Source of the DNA: Desulfobacterales bacterium
Lineage (GTDB): Bacteria; Desulfobacterota; DSM-4660; Desulfatiglandales; B25-G16
DNA length: 10,643 nt
Assembly: GCA_030672485.1 (NCBI GenBank)
Contig: DAOVGH010000048.1
Coordinates: 1 to 10,643 of the forward strand
Direction of reading: 5' to 3'
Shown here: one piece after another, positions 1 to 6,069 of the stretch
Layout: each line of letters opens with the position of its first letter
Position numbering within the stretch: position 1 is the first letter of the stretch
Translations under genes and position numbers: made by a program
The notes under the pieces: generated by a model
What the model was told of the DNA's origin: nothing
Databases searched by the model: none
Seen by the model: the letters and a program-made list of their open reading frames with translations, nothing else

Positions 1-1001
1 TTATCCAGGGCCTTTCCTCCCCCTATAGCAACTGTGCTCAGTGGGTCATCTGTGATAATTATGGGCAGGCGTGTCTCCTCCCGCAGCAGGACATCGAGGT
101 TTTTTAAAAGGGCCCCGCCTCCCGTTAAAACGATGCCTTTATCTACCACATCAGCAGAGAGCTCCGGTGGGGTCTGCTCCAAGACGATTCTCACTGTTTC
201 AATAATGGTCTCTACCTGCTCGGATATGGCATTTCTGACCTCCTCTGAGTCTATGGTGAGTATCTTTGGTATGCCGGTCACAAGATCCCTGCCCTTAACC
301 TCCATACACTCTGGCTCATCTGTTGGGTAGGCATTGCCAACACCGACCTTGATGAGCTCCGCCGTCTGAAGGCCAATCAACAGGTTATACTTTCTCTTAA
401 TGTGCTGCAGGATGGCCTCATCCATCTTGTCCCCAGCCACCCGTACTGAACGTGAATAGACAACTCCTGCCAGGGAAATAACCGCCACCTCTGTGGTCCC
501 TGCCCCTATATCAACGACTATATTGCTGGTGGGTTCAGTTATAGGTAAATCCGCGCCTATAGCCGCAGCCATCGGTTCCTCAATCAAAAAGACCTCCCTG
601 GCCCCAGCGGATTCCGCAGACTCCCTGACTGCCCTCTTCTCAACCTGCGTTATGCCTGATGGAACAGCTATAATGATCCGGGGTCTGACCAGGGATCTTC
701 TGTTATGAACCCTTCTGATAAAGTATCTGAGCATGGTCTCGGTAATATCAAAATCGGCAATGACCCCATCCTTCATGGGTCTGGTTGCCACAATATCCCC
801 CGGTGTTCGGCCCAACATCATCTTTGCCTCTTTTCCTACGGCCAGTATCTTGTTTCCCCTGTGCCCCACCTTCTTCACCGCTACCACAGAGGGCTCATTC
901 AAAACTATCCCTTTGCCCTTAACATAAACCAATGTATTGGCCGTGCCCAAGTCAATGGCGAGGTCATTAGAAAACAAACCAAGCAGGGGGTCTAATAACA
1001 T
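1..1001 (-). CDS. mreB: Rod shape-determining protein MreB (actin homologue), 3' end outside window
   Basis: Bacterial actin that polymerises under the inner membrane and guides the elongation-phase peptidoglycan machinery. Reading leftwards from ATG at 999-1001 gives 333 uninterrupted codons. The family is about 340-350 residues long, so only the last ten or so are missing. The N-terminus is short and hydrophobic (MLLDPLLGLF), as expected of a membrane-contacting segment. Actin-fold nucleotide motifs follow in order: phosphate-1 DLGTANT (residues 17-23), phosphate-2 DIGAGTTE (usually DIGGGTTE, so one Gly is Ala here), and the adenosine motif TGGGALL. The visible end reads DDPLSTVAIGGGKALD, typical of the MreB C-terminus. 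An AAAAGGAGA ribosome binding site lies 6 nt upstream of the ATG. The gene is divergent from rpmH; the usual partners mreC/mreD would lie outside, beyond position 1. Identity is very secure. Confidence 0.97.
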   Translation of the reverse strand, partial: MLLDPLLGLFSNDLAIDLGTANTLVYVKGKGIVLNEPSVVAVKKVGHRGNKILAVGKEAKMMLGRTPGDIVATRPMKDGVIADFDITETMLRYFIRRVHNRRSLVRPRIIIAVPSGITQVEKRAVRESAESAGAREVFLIEEPMAAAIGADLPITEPTSNIVVDIGAGTTEVAVISLAGVVYSRSVRVAGDKMDEAILQHIKRKYNLLIGLQTAELIKVGVGNAYPTDEPECMEVKGRDLVTGIPKILTIDSEEVRNAISEQVETIIETVRIVLEQTPPELSADVVDKGIVLTGGGALLKNLDVLLREETRLPIIITDDPLSTVAIGGGKALD

Positions 1002-1230
1002 TGGTGTCTCCTTTTGCAGAATTTTTATCTCCAGACATGACTTACCTTAATTACTTTAATTATTTTTCAAAGATTTATCAAATATAAAATGGGTATTCCC
1101 ACCTTTTTTTGAGGCACTACGGGGAATTATGGTCTCGTTACTGCCTACCTCTTTCACCTCTTTTATCTTGACAACCCAAGTACGCTGTGATTAAAGGGAT
1201 TCATTCTTAATCGAAAGAGAGATCTAATTT
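1002..1230. other. Divergent intergenic region mreB / rpmH
   Basis: 229 bp with no convincing ORF. It must hold the start signals for both mreB (leftward) and the rpmH cluster (rightward). The rightward side has a perfect TTGACA (entered separately). On the minus strand the best candidate I find for mreB is TTGATA (1081-1076), a 17-bp spacer and TAAAGT (1058-1053). This is weak, especially the -10. A small stem TGGG/CCCA (1090-1101) followed by seven T's (1104-1110) is noted but probably not a terminator. Confidence 0.6.
1168..1196 (+). promoter_or_regulatory. Putative sigma-70 promoter for rpmH cluster
   Basis: A perfect -35 hexamer TTGACA (1168-1173) is followed after 17 bp by TTAAAG (1191-1196), a poor -10 with 3 of 6 matches. 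The position suits rpmH, whose ATG is at 1231: transcription would start near 1203. The -10 overlaps a DnaA-box-like 9-mer on the minus strand (1186-1194). The weak -10 keeps confidence low. Confidence 0.4.
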
Positions 1231-1365
1231 ATGAAACGAACATTTCAGCCAAGCAACAGAAAGAGATCTCGCGTCCATGGGTTTCGGGCCAGAATGAGTA
1301 GCAAGGCTGGTAGAAATGTGCTAAAGAGAAGGAGGGCAAAAGGCCGGAAGAGATTGGCTGTCTAG
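1231..1365 (+). CDS. rpmH: 50S ribosomal protein L34
   Basis: Small, very basic protein of the large ribosomal subunit. The ORF encodes 44 residues, the usual L34 length, beginning MKRTFQPSNRKRSRVHGF and ending RRRAKGRKRLAV. The invariant features are all present: the TFQPS start, the HGFRARM core and the Arg/Lys-rich tail that threads into 23S rRNA. A purine-rich GAAAGAGAG (1213-1221) lies ahead of the ATG as a modest ribosome binding site. It is first in the conserved rpmH-rnpA-yidD-yidC-jag-mnmE order, 62 nt before rnpA. Its TAG stop (1363-1365) lies inside the left arm of a perfect hairpin. Confidence 0.97.
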   Translation: MKRTFQPSNRKRSRVHGFRARMSSKAGRNVLKRRRAKGRKRLAV

Positions 1366-1389
1366 AATACTATACCCGGCAGTATTCTA
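1363..1389 (+). promoter_or_regulatory. Perfect 9-bp inverted repeat between rpmH and rnpA
   Basis: TAGAATACT (1363-1371) and AGTATTCTA (1381-1389) are exact reverse complements around a 9-nt loop (ATACCCGGC). The left arm begins with the rpmH stop codon. Only AAAAA follows, with no T-run, so it does not look like an intrinsic terminator. It could be an mRNA processing or stabilising hairpin that sets rpmH output against rnpA, where far fewer protein copies are needed. That role is inferred; the repeat itself is directly visible. Confidence 0.6.
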
Positions 1390-1427
1390 AAAAGGTCACT
1401 GTTTTATCCCTCTTTTGGTGATAGACC

Positions 1428-1787
1428 TTGAAGATGGGATTTTTCACCTTTGAAAAAAGGGAAAGGATAACAAAAAGGAGGGAGTTCGTTAATCTCAATC
1501 TCCATGGAAAAAGGTGTTATGCGAGGAGTTTCGCTGTTATCTCGAAACAAAACGGGAGGGATATTACGAGATTAGGTATAAGTGTTGGTAAAAAAGTTGG
1601 TAATCCTGTAAAGAGAAACAGGATTAAGCGCATGATAAGGGAGTTCTTCAGGCATAGCAAGGGACAAATTCCAAAAGGATACGACATTATGATTGTTGCT
1701 TTAAAGAAAGGCGATGAATTCCCCTTTCTCAAGGTACAAGACGAGTTAGCAGATTTGATACTAAAAAATGATGCCCTTTTCTCTTAA
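1428..1787 (+). CDS. rnpA: Ribonuclease P protein component
   Basis: Protein subunit of RNase P. It binds the catalytic RNA and the 5' leader of precursor tRNAs and aids leader removal. The product is 119 residues, a normal length. It has the N-terminal basic segment with TKRREF (residues 15-20) and the signature RNR box, KRNRIKRMIREFFR (62-75), of the ribonuclease P fold. The start is uncertain. TTG at 1428 has GGTGAT (1417-1422), matching the downstream part of the Shine-Dalgarno consensus, at a suitable distance. The in-frame ATG at 1434 lies further from that site and would shorten the protein by two residues. I prefer TTG. The 3' end overlaps yidD by 20 nt, as is common in this cluster. 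Confidence 0.96.
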   Translation: MKMGFFTFEKRERITKRREFVNLNLHGKRCYARSFAVISKQNGRDITRLGISVGKKVGNPVKRNRIKRMIREFFRHSKGQIPKGYDIMIVALKKGDEFPFLKVQDELADLILKNDALFS

Positions 1788-1998
1788 GCCCCGAACCTGC
1801 ATGATAGCCCTCATTAAACTCTATCAAATAATTGTGTCACCCCTTCTCCCAGCCTCGTGTCGTTTTGTGCCCACCTGTTCTACTTATGCCTGCCTTGCCA
1901 TTAGTAAATACGGTATCATTAAAGGAGGCTCCCTCGCCCTAATCAGGATCCTTAAATGCCATCCCTTCCATCCCGGCGGCTATGATTCCCTCAAGTAA
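1768..1998 (+). CDS. yidD: Membrane protein insertion efficiency factor YidD
   Basis: Small membrane-associated protein of the YidD/DUF37 family, thought to assist YidC-dependent insertion of inner-membrane proteins. The 76 residues show the amphipathic N-terminal helix (MIALIKLYQIIVSPLLP, 12-28), the cysteine-bearing ASCRFVPTCSTYA (29-41; conserved C31 and C37) and the C-terminal CHPFHPGGYD (64-73). The ATG at 1768 lies inside rnpA, and no clear ribosome binding site is seen, so translation is probably coupled to rnpA. An in-frame ATG at 1801, giving a start at MIALIK, would also fit the family and avoid the overlap. The start is less certain than the identity. Confidence 0.93.
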   Translation: MMPFSLKPRTCMIALIKLYQIIVSPLLPASCRFVPTCSTYACLAISKYGIIKGGSLALIRILKCHPFHPGGYDSLK

Positions 1999-2189
1999 AC
2001 ACCTAGAGACCTTTCCATAACCTATCCCGCCCTGGCAGGCTATGCAAAAATCTCATCTATTTACATACCTTTGTAAAATCGCCCATGTATAGCCAGATTT
2101 TTTACCGTTTTGCTTGCCAATAGAGTAGCATAGGTTGATAATTCTAGCATTAGCTATTATAATTTCTGGTTTAAGGTAGGGATTTACTT
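1999..2189. other. Intergenic region yidD-yidC
   Basis: 191 bp without a supported ORF. This gap is unusually long for this cluster, where yidD and yidC usually sit close together. It contains a dyad TTTACA (2060-2065) / TGTAAA (2072-2077) with a 6-nt spacer, a T6 run (2098-2103) with no strong GC-rich stem before it, and a near-consensus promoter at its right end. I see no convincing intrinsic terminator. I do not recognise the dyad as a known operator. Confidence 0.6.
2135..2163 (+). promoter_or_regulatory. Strong predicted sigma-70 promoter for yidC-jag-mnmE
   Basis: TTGATA (2135-2140, 5 of 6 matches to the -35 consensus), an exact 17-bp spacer, and a perfect TATAAT (2158-2163). Transcription would start near 2170, giving a leader of about 20 nt before the yidC ATG at 2190, with the ribosome binding site AAGGTAGGG in between. 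This is the best promoter match in the window. It implies that yidC-jag-mnmE can be transcribed independently of rpmH-rnpA-yidD. Confidence 0.72.
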
Positions 2190-3830
2190 ATGGACAAAAG
2201 AACCTTGTTGGCTTTTGGCTTATCATTTCTCGTTTTCCTTGTCTGGGCCATTCTGTATGCCCCAAAGCCAAAAGACAGACCCGTTGACGAACATTCAACA
2301 CCGAAAAAAGAGCAAGTCCAGGCCTCTTTAAAAGATAGAACAATGCCTTCGGGCCCAAAGCGGGACCTTATGTTGGAGGCAGGAACAAGTTCCAAAGATA
2401 TCAGGGTCGACACAGAACTTTACACGGCTATCTTCTCTGGTTCCGGTCCACTAATTAAGGGTTTTAAATTAAAGAAATACCGATCCAAGGTTGAAAAAGA
2501 CGCTCCTTTAAAGGAGTTAGTTCACGTTGGAAATAAAGATGGATATGGCTTCAATCTTGGATTCTCCGGGCAAAACATACCCAATGTTGCCTGGGCTACA
2601 TATAGGGTAAATGACCAAGATATTACTGTGAGAGCAGGTGATGGGCCAAAGGACTTGATTTACGAGTACGAATCGCCCCAGGGAATAGAGATAAGAACAA
2701 GGTTCCTTTTTTACGCCGATACGTACAAAATTGACCTATCAGTAATGATAGACAATAAGTCCGAATACATAATTGATGATAATCTTTCACTAAATTTAGC
2801 CCGTTCGCCTCTAGAGACCAAAAAGAGCTACGGAGCATTCGAGGGTATGGCCCTTCTGCTCGATGACAAACTGAAAGAGGTCAAGGTTAAGAAATTAGAA
2901 GATAGGCTATTTTCTGGCCAGATAACCTGGATTGCCTATGAAGAACCGTATTTCATGACCGCATTGATCAATGAAAACGACTACAAAGCAACAGCAAAAA
3001 GCACAGTCCTGCCTGACGGCGAGATCAGAATATCTTATATAACTCCCTCGCTCAACCTCGGACAGGCCCAGAACACAACAGAGAACTTCAGCCTCTATCT
3101 AGGCCCCAGAGATCTCTATGTTCTAAAGGCCTTAGACAGAAAGCTCGAAAAGGCTATCAACTTTGGATGGTTTGACATTATCGCCAAACCGCTATTGGCC
3201 ACCCTGCGTTTCTTCAACAAATATGTATCTAACTATGGCGTTTCAATTATCTTGCTTACAATCCTTATCAAGATACTCTTTTGGCCCCTTACCCATAAAA
3301 GCTATCAATCAATGAAGGAAATGAGGAGGCTTCAACCTATGATGGCCAAGATACGAGAAAAATATAAGGGAAATAAGCAAGAGATGAATAAACAGCTCAT
3401 GAGCCTTTATAAAACATACAAGATCAATCCCATGGGGGGGTGCTTGCCCATGGTAATCCAGATCCCTGTGTTTTTCGCCCTTTTTCGAGTTTTACCGAAT
3501 TCAATAGAGCTAAGGCATGCCCCTTTCGTTCTCTGGATCCAAGATCTGTCCGCACCTGACAGGCTTTTCTCGTTTCCCTTCCAGATTCCCTTTATGGCCC
3601 CCCCATACGGTATACCTGTACTAACGCTTATAATGGGGGCATCCATGTTTATCCAGCAAAAAATGACACCAACCACAGGGGATCCCGCCCAAGCCAAGAT
3701 GATGATGCTGCTACCAATTGTGTTTACATTCCTGTTTATTAATTTTCCCTCTGGCTTGGTGCTTTACTGGTTGGTAAACAATATACTATCGATAGCTCAA
3801 CAATACAGGATTAACAGGCAATCAAGTTAA
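2190..3830 (+). CDS. yidC: Membrane protein insertase YidC
   Basis: Inner-membrane insertase of the YidC/Oxa1/Alb3 family, acting alone or with SecYEG to insert and fold membrane proteins. The 546 residues match the Gram-negative form. They comprise TM1 (about 7-24), a charged linker, a large periplasmic beta-sandwich domain (about 70-320), an amphipathic segment (about 325-342), TM2 (about 348-368), a cytoplasmic helical hairpin rich in Met, Lys and Arg (about 370-410), and TM3-TM6 to about 540. Family motifs include NPMGGCLPMVIQIPVF (413-428) and FPSGLVLYW (519-527). The positive charge in the hydrophilic groove (Arg366 in E. coli) is Lys361 here, in ILIKILFWPLT. The ATG at 2190 has AAGGTAGGG upstream. 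The gene ends 19 nt before jag. Confidence 0.98.
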   Translation: MDKRTLLAFGLSFLVFLVWAILYAPKPKDRPVDEHSTPKKEQVQASLKDRTMPSGPKRDLMLEAGTSSKDIRVDTELYTAIFSGSGPLIKGFKLKKYRSKVEKDAPLKELVHVGNKDGYGFNLGFSGQNIPNVAWATYRVNDQDITVRAGDGPKDLIYEYESPQGIEIRTRFLFYADTYKIDLSVMIDNKSEYIIDDNLSLNLARSPLETKKSYGAFEGMALLLDDKLKEVKVKKLEDRLFSGQITWIAYEEPYFMTALINENDYKATAKSTVLPDGEIRISYITPSLNLGQAQNTTENFSLYLGPRDLYVLKALDRKLEKAINFGWFDIIAKPLLATLRFFNKYVSNYGVSIILLTILIKILFWPLTHKSYQSMKEMRRLQPMMAKIREKYKGNKQEMNKQLMSLYKTYKINPMGGCLPMVIQIPVFFALFRVLPNSIELRHAPFVLWIQDLSAPDRLFSFPFQIPFMAPPYGIPVLTLIMGASMFIQQKMTPTTGDPAQAKMMMLLPIVFTFLFINFPSGLVLYWLVNNILSIAQQYRINRQSS

Positions 3831-3849
3831 TTTTAGGAGGAAAGATTTT

Positions 3850-4491
3850 ATGTCATCCATAGAAATAGAAGCCAAGACAACCCAAGAGGCTATTGAAAAG
3901 GCCTGTAGACATTTTCATCTAAGTGAGGGGGAACTCGACATAGAGGTCTTGGAAGACAGATCTACTGGTATCTTTGGTATAGTCGGAAACAAGAAGGCGA
4001 AAATTAGGGTAACACCTAAAAAAGATGACAGCATAGTGGTTGCCCAAGAAATACTCAAAAAGATAATTTCACTAATATCCGTAGATACCAAAATATCGGC
4101 AGAGAGAAAAGATGATGATATTATCCTCAATATCGTAGGAGATAACACTGGAATCCTAATCGGCCATAAGGGTAAGACCTTGGAGGCCTTAGAATTTATT
4201 GTCAATAAGGCAGTGAATAGGGCATGCGAAAAAAAGGTAAGGGTCATCGTGGACTCCGAGAATTACAGGAAAAGAAGGGAGGAATCCTTAAAGACGCTGG
4301 CATTTAACATGGGCGAAAAAGCTAAGAAGACACAAAAAACGGTCACCATAGATCCGATAAGTCCACGCGACAGAAGGATAGTTCACCTTGCCCTCAAAGA
4401 AGATCACCGGGTTTCAACAAAAAGTAACGGTGAGGGCCTCTTTAAAAGGGTCTTTATTATTCCCAATAAAGGGAACATTGATGAAAAATAG
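3850..4491 (+). CDS. jag: Jag/KhpB RNA-binding protein (Jag-N, KH and R3H domains)
   Basis: Cytoplasmic single-stranded nucleic-acid-binding protein encoded beside yidC in many bacteria. In Gram-positives KhpB/EloR partners KhpA and affects cell elongation and RNA levels; its role in Gram-negatives is less clear. The 213 residues show all three domains: Jag-N (1-54, with STGIFGIVGNKKA), a KH domain (about 80-135) with the GHKG loop at 105-108, and an R3H domain (about 140-205) with the R-x3-H pair at R175/H179 in SPRDRRIVHLAL. AGGAGG (3835-3840) sits 9 nt before the ATG. It follows yidC by 19 nt and precedes mnmE by 30 nt, so it is very likely cotranscribed with both. Confidence 0.95.
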   Translation: MSSIEIEAKTTQEAIEKACRHFHLSEGELDIEVLEDRSTGIFGIVGNKKAKIRVTPKKDDSIVVAQEILKKIISLISVDTKISAERKDDDIILNIVGDNTGILIGHKGKTLEALEFIVNKAVNRACEKKVRVIVDSENYRKRREESLKTLAFNMGEKAKKTQKTVTIDPISPRDRRIVHLALKEDHRVSTKSNGEGLFKRVFIIPNKGNIDEK

Positions 4492-4521
4492 AATGGTTCG
4501 TTACCCGTTTCTTTTCTCGCC

Positions 4522-5907
4522 ATGGATTATAAAGAGGAGACCATTGCTGCTATAGCCACACCAATAGGGGTAGGCGGTATAGGAATAATTAAGATCAGCG
4601 GAAATAATGCTGAAAATATCGTACGAAAAATCTTTAGATCAAAACAGCCCATCAAATCATTTGATAGTTTTCGCCTTTGCTTGGGCTATATCATCGATCC
4701 AAAATCAAAGCTCCCTCTGGATGAAGTTCTCCTATCTATAATGCGTGCCCCCTTCTCTTATACCAGGGAAGATGTGGTTGAAATTAATTCCCACAGCGGC
4801 CATACAGTCCTATCAAATATACTTCAAATAATCCTTCGGGCAGGCGCCAGATTGGCTAAACCTGGGGAATTCACCCTCAGGGCCTTCCTGAACGGTAGGA
4901 TTGATTTAACCCAGGCCGAAGCAATCATAGACCTTATAAATGCCAAGAGTGATATGTCAGTGCGGTTGGCAGCCAGTCAGTTGGCTGGAGGGCTGGGGAC
5001 ACGAACTGAACAAATCAGAGGGGCACTTATTGAAATCCTTGCCAGAATAGAGGCTTCGATAGATTTTCCTGATGAAGAATCCACTGTAATAACCAGGTCA
5101 GACATAGCAGGCCAGATAAATAGAAAGATCCTGAAACCAATTAAAGGTCTTATAGGTGCTTACTCGCAAAGAAAGATATGGCATGAGGGGGTCTCTGTAG
5201 CGATAGTCGGCCGAGTCAATGTGGGCAAGTCTAGCATCCTAAACAGGTTCTTACAGGAAGAGAGGGCGATTGTTACACCTATCCCTGGCACAACTCGAGA
5301 TATTCTCGAAGGTATGGTTAATATCGAGGGGCTTCCCTTAAGGCTGATAGACACTGCCGGTATACGGAAGGTCAAGGGAAAGGTTGAGAAAAAAGGGGTA
5401 GATTTGACAAGAACTCAACTCACTTTAGCTGATTTAATTCTTTTGGTCATTGACCGGAGTAGACCCCTCAATCAACACGATCTGAACCTGTTAAGTGAAG
5501 TCGATAAGAAAACTGCCATCGTGGTCATAAACAAGATTGACCTCCCGGCAAGATTAAGTGAGAAAAGGATCAACTCTACATTCAAGCACCTTCCAAAGAT
5601 TAGTGTTTCAGCCCTTACGGGAGAGGGGTTCAAAAACCTTAATAAGGCGGTCTTTACTAAGGTTATGGATAAAAAAATAGGTGTATCTCCAACATCTATT
5701 GTTCCAAATCTAAGACACAAAACGGCATTGAATAAGGCTGCCACATTCTCGGAAAATGCCTCTACAAATATAATGAATGGCTTTCCATTGGAAACAGTAG
5801 CAGCAGATCTTTCTTGGGCAAAGGATGCCTTGGATGAAATAACGGGAAACAAAATCAGTGAAGAGATCCTTGATAACATCTTTAGTAGATTTTGTCTTGG
5901 CAAATAG
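4522..5907 (+). CDS. mnmE: tRNA modification GTPase MnmE (TrmE)
   Basis: Potassium-dependent GTPase that works with MnmG to place a (carboxymethyl)aminomethyl group on C5 of wobble uridine 34 in certain tRNAs, using a methylene-tetrahydrofolate one-carbon unit. The 461 residues match the family. They comprise an N-terminal folate-binding domain (1 to about 120, starting ETIAAIATPIGVGGIGIIKISG), a helical domain, and an inserted G domain with G1 GRVNVGKS (230-237; the position after GR is usually Pro), G2 GTTRD (256-260), G3 DTAG (277-280), G4 NKID (337-340) and G5 SAL (363-365). The C-terminal FCLGK carries the conserved Cys458. No Shine-Dalgarno sequence is evident before the ATG at 4522, yet the protein begins where the family does; coupling to jag may help. 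Its partner mnmG is not downstream. Confidence 0.97.
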   Translation: MDYKEETIAAIATPIGVGGIGIIKISGNNAENIVRKIFRSKQPIKSFDSFRLCLGYIIDPKSKLPLDEVLLSIMRAPFSYTREDVVEINSHSGHTVLSNILQIILRAGARLAKPGEFTLRAFLNGRIDLTQAEAIIDLINAKSDMSVRLAASQLAGGLGTRTEQIRGALIEILARIEASIDFPDEESTVITRSDIAGQINRKILKPIKGLIGAYSQRKIWHEGVSVAIVGRVNVGKSSILNRFLQEERAIVTPIPGTTRDILEGMVNIEGLPLRLIDTAGIRKVKGKVEKKGVDLTRTQLTLADLILLVIDRSRPLNQHDLNLLSEVDKKTAIVVINKIDLPARLSEKRINSTFKHLPKISVSALTGEGFKNLNKAVFTKVMDKKIGVSPTSIVPNLRHKTALNKAATFSENASTNIMNGFPLETVAADLSWAKDALDEITGNKISEEILDNIFSRFCLGK

Positions 5908-6069
5908 GGACAATCTCGATTGGGCGGGCTTAATAAATCTATTGTAAAAAAGTGTTTAATGTTCTACACTTCCAAAGGAGAAAAGATTGACTGCTCCCAT
6001 GTTTAACCCATATCATGACTCTTGCGATTTTGCTGACTACAGAGCGTGATTGTTAAGGAGGAGGGGAAT
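5908..6069. other. Intergenic region mnmE-acyl-CoA dehydrogenase
   Basis: 162 bp with no supported gene. It holds an imperfectly spaced dyad (AAGTGT 5950-5955 / ACACTT 5966-5971), a predicted promoter (5987-6016) and the dehydrogenase ribosome binding site (AAGGAGG, 6055-6061). A short stem CAAT/ATTG just after the mnmE stop lacks a T-run, so I call no terminator for mnmE. Confidence 0.6.
5987..6016 (+). promoter_or_regulatory. Predicted sigma-70 promoter for the acyl-CoA dehydrogenase
   Basis: TTGACT (5987-5992) and TATCAT (6011-6016) each match the consensus at 5 of 6 positions and are separated by 18 bp. Transcription would start near 6023, about 47 nt before the ATG. A dyad (5950-5971) lies about 15 bp upstream of the -35 and could be a regulator site. 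Confidence 0.55.

Noticed and set aside
34..995. Several plus-strand open frames across the first kilobase
   Set aside because: They are antisense shadows of mreB, which reads cleanly on the minus strand with all actin-family motifs.
1090..1110. Terminator-like TGGG-TATT-CCCA stem followed by seven T's
   Set aside because: The stem is only 4 bp and no plus-strand gene ends just before it; more likely chance in an AT-rich promoter region.
5915..5952. Terminator after mnmE formed by ACAAT and ATTGT arms ending in A-rich sequence
   Set aside because: Arms are 5 bp with a loop of over 20 nt and no T-run on the plus strand.
6046..6069. GTG start for the acyl-CoA dehydrogenase eight codons upstream
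   Set aside because: The strong AAGGAGG site lies within those codons and is ideally spaced for ATG 6070; the family begins at MDFELSEE.
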